From assembly GCF_036324505.1 (NCBI RefSeq), contig NC_086361.1, positions 2,854,916 through 2,918,915 on the forward strand: 64,000 nucleotides of DNA, read 5' to 3'. Both the position numbers and the translations under genes were made by a program. This DNA comes from Eleginops maclovinus. Lineage: Eukaryota; Chordata; Actinopteri; Perciformes; Eleginopidae. The notes under the pieces were generated by a model, which was given only the letters and a program-made list of their open reading frames with translations, had not been told where the DNA came from and did not search any database. Positions 45,100 through 57,000 of this stretch are shown here, in pieces (position 1 is the first letter of the stretch; each line of letters begins with the position of its first letter).

Positions 45100-45260
45100 A
45101 AGATAGATAAATAAACTTTATTGTCCGTTAAGAAAGCTTTCTGCTGAGGAGTTCTTGTAGTTGGTGGTAGTAGATTGAATCTCCTGTCTGGTGGGAGTTG
45201 ATGAAGGGGATGAGAGGGTCCTCTATCATAAATCTTAATTCTTATGGTAGTCAGCGTAGA
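45100..45260 (-). mobile_element. Probable LINE 3' tail, reverse orientation
   Basis: Starting GATAAGATAGATAAATAAAC and CTTTATTGTCCG, this is the reverse complement of the AATAAAG...TATC-type tail of fish LINEs. The body was not delimited. Confidence 0.45.
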
Positions 45261-46421
45261 GAAGCTTAAGCAGGAGTGATGTCATAGACTGCAGAGAAAA
45301 ATGTTGAGGAATAAAGATGAAGTCTTGGAGAACTGTGGCCTATCCAATGGAACTTGAAGGACACTGTCCGGTGGGATAACAAATAAGACTCTTCGGAAAC
45401 AGACGCAAGAGAAGCAGATCCCAAATCAGGAACATCACATTGCTGTGGAAGAAGACAGAAAAAAACCAGGTATGAGTATATGGGTGGTTGACGTGAACTC
45501 AAATCCAAAGTGAAAAAAATAATAATTCAAAAATATATGTCCAATGACATATAATTATATTCCCTTATATGTGAATAATTCAAAACTGAATGTGTCCATT
45601 TCTAATTCTTCATATATTTTGCATATTATTCACTTTTTGGTGTGGTAGTCCTAAAATGTGTCCACCGGTGCAACGACATAAAGAATGCCATTATTTAATT
45701 CAGAGAATGTTGGACAGGTAAGATAGATAAGCACAAGGCATATTAGTTTGTCCCAATTATATTTCCACATCAAACATACCCCCAACAAATTCAGAATTAT
45801 GTTATTTATATACTATAAGATGTACACATAGAGACTTAACCCAAATGTCTGGGTTACATTCATTATAATTTGTATAAAACTCAAGGAATCTTCATTTCAT
45901 CCTTAAAGCTGCATAGTGATGATATCATTGTTATACTATCCAACACTTTTTACATACATTTTTCATTAAAATACCTTTTCCCCTCACAATTCAATTTGTC
46001 GCACCACAGGACATTTTGTTGCACCGTTGGACAACAGAATACTAGTATGCCTATGTTGTGTACAGTCAAATTTATTATTTCACCCACTTTCACCCCCACA
46101 GATGACAGGTACCCTGTCATAAATTTCCGTCCGTACGTTGGACCGGTCTATGGACAGTAAATAAACACACAACTAAACAAACAAACAAATACCCTAATAA
46201 TAAAGTCATAAAGGATTACAAGTGTGTAGCCTAGCCTACATTCAATTATTAGGCCGAGGCTAGGCTATTTCGGCTACGGTTTAGCCCAGACGGCAAAATA
46301 TGTTTGGCCCGATCTATTTTCCTATCTGGGGCTCATCTGGCCCTGAATCGTTTTCGGTATTCATAAGGCTATGGCAATAATATTCAAACAAATGCCTAGT
46401 TCTAGATCTAGGCTTACTCAC

Positions 46422-46634
46422 CTTTTGAATAGATGTCAGGACAGCTTCTTCCAGCTCTTGGTCTGTGATGTGCCCCTTCCGTCTCAGCCCAACGTCGCCA
46501 CAGAATCTCCTCACCGACATCTCCGAGGACCCCTTAATTCCCATACTCTTCAATGTCTCAGACATTTCGGCGTGAGTTTTCCCCGACAGAAAGAGTTGAT
46601 TTATCATCTCGTAGTGAGACTCCAAATTAGCCAT
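46422..46634 (-). CDS. Transposon gene, first exon with helix-turn-helix
   Basis: From ATG 46634 the exon reads MANLESHYEMINQLFLSGKT, then HAEMSETLKSMGIKGSSEMS and VRRFCGDVGLRRKGHITDQE, 71 codons up to a GTGAGT donor at 46421. The H-A-E-x-S-x-x-L...VRRFC...GLRRR pattern is the DNA-binding start of a multicopy fish protein family that continues into an rve-type integrase core. No integrase exon was found between here and 44086, so this copy lacks its catalytic part. It sits just inside the right inverted repeat of the hairpin-ended transposon. Confidence 0.65.
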
Positions 46635-46853
46635 GTTTCCTTACAGATCAGTTGTGGCATGAGTCAGTTGTTGGCTCGCGATCGGTTTCCCTGACAACTA
46701 ACACTCCCAGGATTTGTTATCCGAATGTTTCATTTTCCATTTTCCGTTTGGGGGTGCATAATCGAAAAAACGAGAAACGAACCGTAATCCGATTTCTGGT
46801 TTTGGTTTTGAAATCGGAAAAACAAATGAACGAATGATACACGGATTTATCAT

Positions 46854-47219
46854 GCCCCTAGTTTCAGACTCTGCTCAAGGTGTTTTTTTTCAAAATTGTG
46901 CAAATGAATTTCCATTCACCACCATTGTTTCAGAGTGTTGACAAAAATGTTGCAGAGACGAATATCTGAAAACTTGGAATGATACCACCGGGTTTAAATT
47001 GAGTGAGGTGACACAACAAATGGATGCGTGTTTCAGGGAAATAAGATGCAGCCTAGGCAGACCAAAGTGCATTGTGGTTGTTTAACCCTGTGGTTTACAA
47101 GTCAACCCTCGTGCTGCTACTTCCTCCTGACCGTGCATTTAGCAGCTCACTTTAGTTCTGCTTTTGTTTTTAAATGTGTTCAGTTGTTATTCTTATACAG
47201 CAAAACCCCACACTCACAG
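46854..47219. other. Intergenic spacer before the tnf 3' end
   Basis: About 370 bp with no feature seen. GT-rich sequence near 47175-47220 would lie just after the tnf cleavage site on the - strand. Confidence 0.4.
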
Positions 47220-47229
47220 ACACATTCCT

Positions 47230-47882
47230 ATTAAAACATTTTTTATTTTATTTGAACATTCGTACAGCACCACAGGCACCATACATTGTTTGCAAATGGC
47301 AATAAATGTTATTGACAAAAAACTTTTTCAATAAATAATACAATAAATGATGTATAAAATACGGCATGCACATAAACAAATAAATAAATACTTCAATAAA
47401 ATAGTGAAATTATAATAGCAAATAAATAAATACTTAAATAAAATAGTACAATCATAATAATACATTAATAAATATTTTTATGTTAAATAAATACAGTTCA
47501 AATATTCTTCTGTCAGCCTGAAGTGACACAATAAATACGCAACAGAGCAATGCAGTACAGCAAAAGGTACTGGCACTAAGGCAGATACATAGTACATAAC
47601 ATCATAGCCCCATAGAAGTATCTATGGTGATACATTACAGTCAGCTGTTGTGTGTACTTCTACAGTTAACACAGCTTGGTTCCCTGACAAAGGACTTGTT
47701 AACAGTTCTGAAGTAAAGTCTATACTAAGAGTCTGTTTAGTGCAGTGTAGACCTTCCAACATTCAACAGTGGACTTGGGTTGAGGTGAGGCAGTGGGCTC
47801 AGCCTCGCAGTGGAGCCCCCATCAAGACCAGTGGCTCTCACATACATTCATGTGTTCACCAGCTGCCCTCAGGCTACACACC
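47230..47882 (-). promoter_or_regulatory. tnf: tnf 3' UTR with AU-rich elements and poly(A) signal
   Basis: On the - strand this UTR carries clustered ATTTA pentamers, including overlapping TATTTATTTATTT at about 47379-47391 and 47421-47432 and more at 47460-47505. Such class II AREs drive rapid mRNA decay of TNF in vertebrates. AATAAA at 47247-47242 followed by GT-rich sequence is the likely poly(A) signal. Confidence 0.75.
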
Positions 47883-49497
47883 TCACAATTCAAACACCCC
47901 GAAGAAAGTGTCCCCTTCGCCTTCCTCCAGGTTGGGCAACATCTTCTCTTCCGTCACCGTCTTAAGTCGGTCCCCTGTACGGAGGTTGAACACAGCCCCC
48001 ACGTTCACAGTGGAGTACCAACTCCCCTTGTCACCTGAATCACTGCTGGGTTTCATCTGGCAGGCAGTGCGGAGAGAGTGCAGGATGGTATGGTAAGAAT
48101 CTTCGTCGGCTTGATCAAAACTTTTTGACCAGTGCTGCACGATGTGACTCAGGTGAACCAGGGGCTGTGAGAGGCCTTTTTCAGCACCGCTGCTGATGCA
48201 GTTGACGTGGAAAGAGGCTTGGCTGTAGACGAAGTAGAGGCCACGTCGAGGAATCTCAATTTCATTGTCTTTGAGTTTCAGCCCTCCTTGAGAATGGGTC
48301 TGGTCACCTTCGTCCTTCCATTCAATTGAGTTCTGTCTCTCAGAGTTGTATTTTCCTAATGAAGTATGAAGAGATGGAGATAGTTAGGTAAAATATCGTA
48401 CAACAAGGACACAGGATCCAAGATAATGCGATACAAATCTGTCTTTGAGAAACTCAGAATACTTAATAACCATTGTTTGGGATTAATTACATTAAGTCAT
48501 ATGAATACCTTGTTTTGCTCCTGCGAATTTCCTCAATAATGCCACTAAACTTCAAGAAACCCAATAACTTTACCAAATCCCAAAAAAGCTTCGGAAAGTC
48601 CTCAAAACCTTTCTGAAGAAGCTATACAATTTGATCCAGAAGCCCTAGAACTTCCTTGAGTACCACTAATTCTAACACTCATGCATCAAAAACCAATGGT
48701 GATACAACTACTTGACTAAGAAATCCTAAAGTTAAGATTCTACACACAAAACATTATTTGGAAAAGGATTAATAAAAATTCAAAAACATTTACCAACTAA
48801 ATGAATGGCTGCTTTCATGTTGGGAATTTGCCTCAATGTATGGCGGAGATCTGGAAAAAGAAAAAGACAGAGGTTTAGAATGGGGTCAATCACAACATAT
48901 CTACTTATATTTGCATCAGCTAAAGGGCCTCATAATGATCCAAAAACATGCTCTTAGATTAAATTAGAGTAGATTAGATATAGACTTTATTCATCTAGAA
49001 TTTGGAGGGGTTTTTTTGTAACAGCATCAGGGAGTTAACAAGTTAATAGCTGAATAAAATACTAATAGAATAGACTACATGATAATCATTAAATATATGT
49101 ATAACAACATTAGAAAAAGATATATATCAATGCCATCTAGTATGCTGCTATCCATGACATCTTCTAGTATTGAACTTAAAGTTAAAGGAACTCACCAAAA
49201 GTGTTTTCGTCTTGTCCTGGGCCCTGTTTCAAGAGGAAGGATAGAGAGACAGTTAGAGAACTGCTGGGTTTGGGTAGTTTCTGTCAGACACATCCAGTCC
49301 TTCATTAAATCAGAAGTTAATATAAGACTTGCACCCACCTTGGATTGCCTGTCGGAGAGGAGGACAGCGGCGGCAGCAGATGCAAGGCAGAGTGTGAACA
49401 CCACCAGTGCCGTGGTGAGCTTCAACCACGGCTTCACTTGTTCCCTTGCTGTTGGTTCCACTGTTGCTTCTAGCCGCACTTTGCATTCATCTTCCAT
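47883..49497 (-). CDS. tnf: Tumor necrosis factor alpha-type cytokine, complete, four exons
   Basis: Exons on the - strand are 49497-49339, 49223-49196, 48850-48794 and 48355-47883, all with GT-AG borders, giving 238 residues and a stop. TNF is a trimeric type II membrane cytokine released by proteolysis; it signals inflammation through TNF receptors. The N-terminus MEDECKVRLEATVEP is followed by a signal anchor at about residues 24-48 (LTTALVVFTLCLASAAAAVL). The TNF homology domain starts near residue 78 (AIHLVGKY). The family signature IPRRGLYFVYSQ lies at 116-127, the conserved cysteine pair at C134 and C180, and the end is TFFGVFEL. Four exons with very short exons 2 and 3 are usual for TNF, and 238 residues is normal for fish. 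The start fits fish TNF-alpha (MEGECKV-like). TNF-N/lymphotoxin is less likely. No lesion seen. Confidence 0.92.
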
Positions 49498-49585
49498 TTT
49501 TGCACAACTCTTTAAGTCAAACTGAGCTTTTAGAAACCTTATCGAGAGTGTTCTAGCTTTCTACTGTTGCTCTGGTTCAGTGGCT

Positions 49586-49622
49586 CCTTTTAAAAGGCTA
49601 CAGGGAAACTCCAGTGATGTCA
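49586..49622 (-). promoter_or_regulatory. tnf: tnf core promoter: NF-kB site and TATA-like box
   Basis: GGGAAACTCC (49603-49612) is a perfect NF-kB consensus, six bases upstream of the palindromic CCTTTTAAAAGG (49586-49597) acting as a TATA-like box, about 90-100 bp before the ATG. TGATGTCA (49615-49622) is a CRE/AP-1-like word. This arrangement fits an inflammation-induced gene; no binding was tested. Confidence 0.6.
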
Positions 49623-49773
49623 CAGTTTGTGACTGAGTGGAGATTTTGAATGAGGAAGAGAGACCCAGAGCTGGGGAAGATTTAACACACTCCTACACAC
49701 ACAGCATCAATATGACTGAGTTATCCCATTAGCACATACACACTAATACCTGTAGATACCTCTTTCACATCTC

Positions 49774-51279
<1,506 letters not shown>

Positions 51280-51289
51280 TGACTTATTA

Positions 51290-52117
51290 CTGTCTTTTTA
51301 AAGTAATAAGTTACATTACATTATTACTGTCTCTGAACTGTAATGCGTTACACTACTTTTGTGTTACTTTGAGTTACTTTGACCAAAATAAATGCTAAAG
51401 TATGGCTTTAAATGCTAAAATGTGGTTTATTGCAGCTCATTAATTAAAGCTATCTACCTATCTGGCAGTACATGCTGAACATTAGGGAAAGAGCTAGAAT
51501 TTAAACTCATGCTCCGTTTAAGTGGGCTGAATAATATGTGATACCGGTAACATGACGTCTCTGTGTGTTATTACTACCATGTTAGTGGAGCCTCTGCACG
51601 GCCCTGTGACCTGCTGTATATGAACGAGTCTCTATGGCAACGTTAGCTCACCTGGTCATTGGTGTGATAACGGGGATTTTGCTGACAAGCTTTCTAAAAG
51701 CCGGCGATTCCACAGAGGACAGAGGCTGCAGATCTTCCACACTCCGCCACGAGTCTCTGAACTTCTCGGGTTTCAAGCAGCAGACCCAGAGAAGGTTACC
51801 TTCTGTTTCTTTCGGCCTGCGCGCTCTCCTGTCTTTTTCTTTTCCTTTCTCCGGGCCTGCAGCTCTGCATTGCAAGCAAGCAGCTCTCAATCACGAATCG
51901 GTTTCTGCAGCCCTTATCTTGGTGTCGGAATGTCTCTCGATGTTTGTGTATTCTTAGAAACAAAACACCACATCATTTCGGGTTAAAATGTGTTGTAACT
52001 GCGTTACTGAGGATTGTAACAGGTATTATATTACCCACATTTCAGAAGTAATGCGTTATATTACTGCGTTACAGCAAAAAGTAATACATTACTGTAACTC
52101 CGTTACACCCAACACTG
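51290..52117. mobile_element. hAT MITE-related element, left end truncated
   Basis: Right end is TTACACCCAACACTG (ending 52117), the inverted form of the CAGTGTTGGG family seen at 44671-45058, preceded by GTAATGCGTTATATTACTGC-type words. AGTAATAAGTTACATTACAT near 51303 is the inward partner, but the terminal CACTG and a target duplication are missing on the left. A 107-codon frame at 51634-51957 inside has no recognised family. Confidence 0.55.
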
Positions 52118-53385
52118 TTGGTCACCAGCAGCAGCAGTATGTGTGTGTGGTGGGGGGTGAGACATCTCCTCAGTGTGAAGTTGGATTGACTTCTTAAACC
52201 ATGCAAATACACCATCCAAAGATATGGAATAAAGAGTGTATCTCTTTTTGGTTTCAAATGGATACAAAATGGTAATCTCTTGGCAGAAATTCCAGATTTG
52301 GAATATTGCCAAAGTCTTATCAGTAGCTTCCTGGCCCTGGGCCCATCTGTCCAAATGTTTAATTGAAAGCTGTTTTTTTCCATGCCAGGAACCCTCATGG
52401 AAAGGATAGTGCCAGATATGTTCATTTGTAACAGTGTGTGAAGATAAAGCTGCACAAGATAGCAGCAGTTGTTCATTTTGAGAGGATGTGGTTGTATCAC
52501 AAACTCCATATCGACCATGACTTTGGTATGAGGCTGATTGAGATCACTGACGGAAGACCAGATAAGACGAAGCGGTGTCATCTGAAACTGACTACAGACG
52601 GGTTGAAGACAGAACAAATGTCTCATATTACAACATTACATAGGGAAACTCTAAGAACTACAGCATATAAACTGTGCTCAATTGTTCAAGTTTACTGATA
52701 GGAATAACCTAACAACAAGGTACAGGGGATCTGGGGGGCCCATAGCTTACATTTTGGGTCTGGTTTTCATGACACAAGCGGAAAGCTAGACCAAAAGTAT
52801 GGTTTTCAACAGAAAGACTAATACACCTAGCCCTTTGTTTGGCTCAATTACTTTAGATTAGATATCTATTAGATTTAGATAGATTAATAAAATGGAGTCA
52901 TCAATTCAGAAACGGCAAAAATGATCACCGTGCATTGATAACAAGTATCAAAATGTTAACATATCTAATCAATTGTCAGAAGCCGATGTTTCATTGGAGT
53001 TTTTTTCCATTTGCGTTGTTGAATTGTCAGTTCTAATCCGTCAAAGACAGCATTTTGCGGTCTGTAATTTCTTTAAAGCAGACATAAGCTGCCTTCATAT
53101 GATATGCGATTTGCTCTTCGCTCACTGTGAGCATCAGGCCGTAGCCTTGCAGTGGGAACAGCTGGTTAGTTTTGGTGGTTACCTCACCTCCAATCTTGTG
53201 CTGTTTCATGGAGCTGTATTCTGAATGGTTGTGCGTTGAAAGGTTAGCAGCAATCAAGGTCAAAAGTGAAATTGTTTTAGCGAGCAGAGCTTCTGCGGGG
53301 GTAATGAGGGTTGCGAATTCGATGCGCACCAGATTCCCCAGTTTGGCCAAGTTCTGGATCTGCTAGGTACTGCTTGTTTATAGAG
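52118..53385. other. Unassigned sequence with unexplained open frames
   Basis: The - strand has open frames at 52069-52626 (185 codons) and 53033-53350 (105 codons); the latter has an acceptor-like CTAG and a donor-like G|GTGAGG inside. I recognise no protein family in them and cannot join them convincingly. They may be a degenerate mobile element or chance frames. Confidence 0.25.
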
Positions 53386-53389
53386 GACT

Positions 53390-53720
53390 CTGGATTCAAC
53401 CGCGGGCTACCAGCAGATTATCCTGTCTTCAAAGTCCAAGGATAAAACAGCTTTCTCATCTCCGTACAGTTCGTACCAATTTGTGACACCTTTTGGCTCC
53501 TTTCGAGCCCCAGCCACCTTGCAGCAACTCACAGACCATGCCTAAACCCCACTCTGCTGCTTACTTTAATGGCCTCCTCATAAACAGTGAGACATGGGGG
53601 CAGGATATGCCACAGATGGGGGCAGTTCTCGACTGCTTCTGGTTCCGACCGGTTCTTCTTTTTACCCCCAGTTATGTTCCCACGGCCCAGAGTTTTTCAG
53701 TCTGAATTGACGCTGTTTGG
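53390..53720 (+). mobile_element. Ty3/gypsy-type reverse transcriptase fragment
   Basis: A frame around 53405-53543 reads GYQQIILSSKSKDKTAFSSP and, after YSSYQFVTPFGSF, RAPATLQQLTDHA, matching the G-Y-x-Q-I...DKTAF...PFG...APATFQ block of Ty3/gypsy reverse transcriptase. It stops at TAA, and the next region is frameshifted. No LTR was seen. An old, isolated scrap. Confidence 0.75.
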
Positions 53721-55010
53721 CATCACAACGCTGTTATGACAGTTTCTCTGGTATTAGATGGGTGATGTTAGCATAGCTACCAAAGCTAATCTGACTATCT
53801 TGACTGTTTGTTGTTCTCATATTGTGGCATAAGCCGTTTTCTACAGGTATATATTATACTGGCATCTTTATGATTTTACATGTGTAGCACATGTACTGAT
53901 TCCACCTGATAGCTGCTATAATAAAAAATAACAGCAAAACATATAATGCAGTGTTCTGCTCTTCAAAACGGGTCAGCGCCCTGGGTTACTACCTCCTGTG
54001 GTGCCATTCTACCCTCTGGTGGAACCATTCCCTGTTTCATTGGCTCCCCGGCATAAAGGATGCCAATACCCTGATTACTCATTGTTAGCTGACGGGTGTC
54101 AGCTTGACGGTCCCCCAGCGGTTTGTGGAAATGAGAAGAACTCTACCTCACATTTACTGATGGTTTTAAAAATAAATGTATAAAATAAAGAAGGTGGAAC
54201 TTCAAGCAAACATCTGTACACTAACGTTGACTTTCGCTTTAACAAAGTGAGACTTTTCCAACGAGGGAAGGAAGTGAGAGAGAGAATGTTACCTCGTCCT
54301 TATTTGGTCTACAGCCCACTTCCATTTACATGAAGTACATTTTTGCATTTGCTTTTCTTTTTAAATAAAAAAGAATCCCCAGTGTGGCATAACATCACCC
54401 CCACTCTTGATTTTTTCTGTTTCTAAATCTATCACAGGGACAAATTCGCTTTATCTATAAAAAAATGTGATAATCTCCCCAAAGCCACAAAGGAAAACAC
54501 AGAGTCCCTCAACTTCCTCATTACAAGATGAGAGCACAGATATCTACAGTATATCTCTCACGCAGATCTTCTGCTACGCTCAAAGATTTGGTTCCGAAAA
54601 CTAGCTGCTTTCACGCATAACAACCTAATTTTATCAGGTTTATCTTAGAGTAAAAAATATAATTAGCTATTTTGCTCTTTTATCAGTAGTTCCTCTTAAA
54701 TCTGTAAGGATGGGGGAAAATGAAGGGAGGCTGCCTCAAAAGTATAAACTAGAGATATATCCATTACAGAGAGTGGCCACGTCTTAAGGGTTCCAAGATC
54801 AGGAAGCAGTTCTTTGGGCAAAAATATGTGTCACTAGAAAATGAATTTGAATAATTATCACAATTCCCATATTCACAAATGGAAGATGTGGGTCACAACT
54901 ATGATCTGCTTCTCTGAGCTCCACTTCAGTCATTTCATATAAAAAAGGAAAAGAAAAAGGAATAGAACCATTTAATATAGAATGTACATTTGTTAGTCTA
55001 AAACATTAAC
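53721..55010. other. Intergenic, no feature seen
   Basis: About 1.3 kb of AT-rich sequence without a supported gene or delimited repeat. Confidence 0.4.
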
Positions 55011-55380
55011 AGGGCCATGTTATGCTTTTTGTCGTTTTCCCTCTCCTGGAGTGTGTTCAATAGGTTTGTGTGCATGTAAATGGTCTGCAAGGGCTAAAAT
55101 CCCTGTGTTCCCTCCAGAGGGCGTTTCTCTCCCACACCTTTTTGAGCTTCCATAACATAGTGACATCACTATGTAATACTTGCCCTTCTATTGGCTAGCG
55201 CTTTAACACATTGTACGTGATAGACTAACTAACCAATCAGAGCAGACTGGGCTCTGGTTTCAGACAGAGGGTGAAAAGAGGTGCTGCAGCACAGGCAGTA
55301 TGAGAAAAAAAAAGAGCTTGACAGTACAGACATTACATACTGATATGAAGCAGAACATTTGCAGAAAATGTCCTCTTTAA
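55011..55380. mobile_element. Dispersed MITE, source family of the 57-bp minisatellite
   Basis: Begins near CAGGGCCATGTTATGC and ends near ATGTCCTCTTTAATAATG. The interior has ACCAATCAGAGCAGACTGGG and the AGCACAGGCAGTATGAGAAA word also found at 5207. Its terminal 60 bp (TACAGACATTACATACTGAT ... GTCCTCTTTAA) aligns with the minisatellite unit at 5271-7629. A further partial relative may be at 61580-61650. Confidence 0.7.
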
Positions 55381-55724
55381 TAATGCATACCCTGGCCCAG
55401 GACCTTGTTTGCAAATGCAGTCTTGAGCAGAGGAGAGGCCATAAAGTCATTAGTGACCGGCAGTTTTTTTATAATGTCTTTATTCTACTTTTTTCAAAAA
55501 CAACAAAGAACACAACAGCTCAGACATGACATGAAAAGTAAGGTGCGTAGGTAGAAGTAACAAATGAAAAAACACTGGACAGTATAGAGATCCCAGTCTC
55601 TACCTTTCTCTACCCGTGGGAGAAAGGCAATGACAAAAAGAAAATTAGATAACAATAGCTATAAAAAATAATAGGTAACAAGGTTACAGGAAGACAAAAT
55701 AATAAGTATATAGAAGCACTAGGC

Positions 55725-56263
55725 CAGGGATGTCGCAACTTTTTCCACTGAGGGCCACATACAGAACAATATACAGAGAGCTGGATCACATAGAGGTGAA
55801 GATTGTCTCATAAGTTAAGTTATAAGTTAGCAAAACAAATCAAATGTAGGTGAATAATGCTCGATACTTGGAAATGCTTTCAGAAAAGAACAGCCTACAT
55901 CCCGTGGGTCTTTAGGGTTTCATTAATTTTGTTGGCAGCTCATTCCTTAAAACAGAAGCCTCAGATTGCTGATAATAAGAGTAAATATGAAGGTTCAATT
56001 TCAAGCTTGTTATAGAAATAAGTTATTGTTTTTTTTTATCAACTAAGATTTGTTAGAAAATGTTTTACATTTTAAATGACTGAATGTATTTGAAATTTGG
56101 GCTCATTAATATATTTGAACATATATTTGAGAAGTACAATATAAGACAAGCTAAAGTTTAATTTGTGGGCCATATTCCATTATACTTTTAGAATTTGCTG
56201 AGGGCCGATTCAAAATGGCCTGCGGGCCGCATTTGGCCCCGGGCCGTAGTTTGGATGCCCCTA
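55725..56263. mobile_element. hAT-type MITE A (539 bp)
   Basis: Starts CAGGGATGTC and ends GGATGCCCCTA. It is flanked by CACTAGGC at 55717-55724 and 56264-56271. The interior has GAGGGCCACAT and CGGGCCGCATTTGGCC words typical of this hAT group. Confidence 0.88.
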
Positions 56264-56271
56264 CACTAGGC

Positions 56272-56531
56272 CAAGAGTGCCCAAAGTAAGGCCCGGGAGC
56301 CAACTCCCGCCGTCTATTTTGAATTGGCCCTCACAAAATTCTTAAAGTATAATGCAATATGATTTTTTCTTAAAGCATATTCAATAATCAGGAATAATGT
56401 GCCTACATGTGATTGATTTTATTAACTTATAATTTAACTTATGAGGCGATATACCTCACCTTTAGTGAGGGGCCCAGCCCTTCGTGTGTTTTTCTGTATG
56501 TGGCCCTCTGTAAAAAATGTAGACACCCCTG
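56272..56531. mobile_element. hAT-type MITE B (260 bp), abutting MITE A
   Basis: Starts CAAGAGTGCCCAAAG and ends GACACCCCTG. It is flanked by CACTAGGC at 56264-56271 and 56532-56539, sharing the middle copy with MITE A. Same family as A but clearly diverged from it. Confidence 0.88.
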
Positions 56532-57000
56532 CACTAGGCTAAAAGAGGAAACCCTCGCAATATGGAAGATGACAGGGTGGGTCCAATATAGTCAAGTGAG
56601 TAAAAGACCCATACTTTATGGAAAGCGTCCACTTAGGAATGAAGCATACATGGGATGTATTCGTTAAGGGATACACTACATTACGATTATGCCACCATTT
56701 CTTTCTTGGAGCACACCTTTGATCCAAAACAGGGAAACATTTTTCCTAGTGGTAAAAGTCAATAAGTTAAACAGCCTCTGGCCTCTAGTTCTTTCACAGC
56801 ACCAGACCAGGAGCACTGCAGCTTCACACAGGACCAGAAAGAGTGAATAACATCTTTAATTTCAGAGTTACATTTACTGCAGAGCGGAGATGCAGATCCA
56901 TTTTGTTTTTGAGAGTATGTGATATATGTTTAATAAGTCATAAAACAGTTTAATAAGTTAGGAAGAAACAATCATTTCCAGGCACCACCAACTGGAATGA

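Larger units (their letters stand above)
44086..46847 (-). mobile_element. 2.8-kb DNA transposon with hairpin-rich inverted ends and 6-bp duplication
   Basis: Ends are AATCCGTGTATCATTCG (44086) and CGAATGATACACGGATT (ending 46847), flanked by TATCAT at 44080-44085 and 46848-46853. The inverted repeats run inward over about 330 bp (left) and 175 bp (right). Each contains units in which TCCGATTTC and GAAATCGGA form a stem around AAAACCAAAACCA; there are three units on the left and one on the right. Between them is a first exon of a helix-turn-helix protein on the - strand. The 6-bp duplication and HTH exon suggest an IS3EU-like or similar rve-integrase transposon; that name is a guess. An hAT MITE is nested inside. 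Confidence 0.75.
55460..57000 (-). mobile_element. Possible LINE 3' region in reverse, split by two hAT MITEs
   Basis: Starts with a T-rich ATAATGTCTTTATTC (reverse of a poly(A)-proximal end) and continues after the MITEs with CACCAGACCAGGAGCACTGC-type sequence that resembles fish L1-like 3' regions. No coding frame confirms it. Confidence 0.35.

Noticed and set aside
51634..51957. 107-codon frame starting MATLAHLVIGVITG with a hydrophobic start
   Set aside because: Looks like a signal anchor, but the frame lies inside a MITE-related element and the rest resembles no family.
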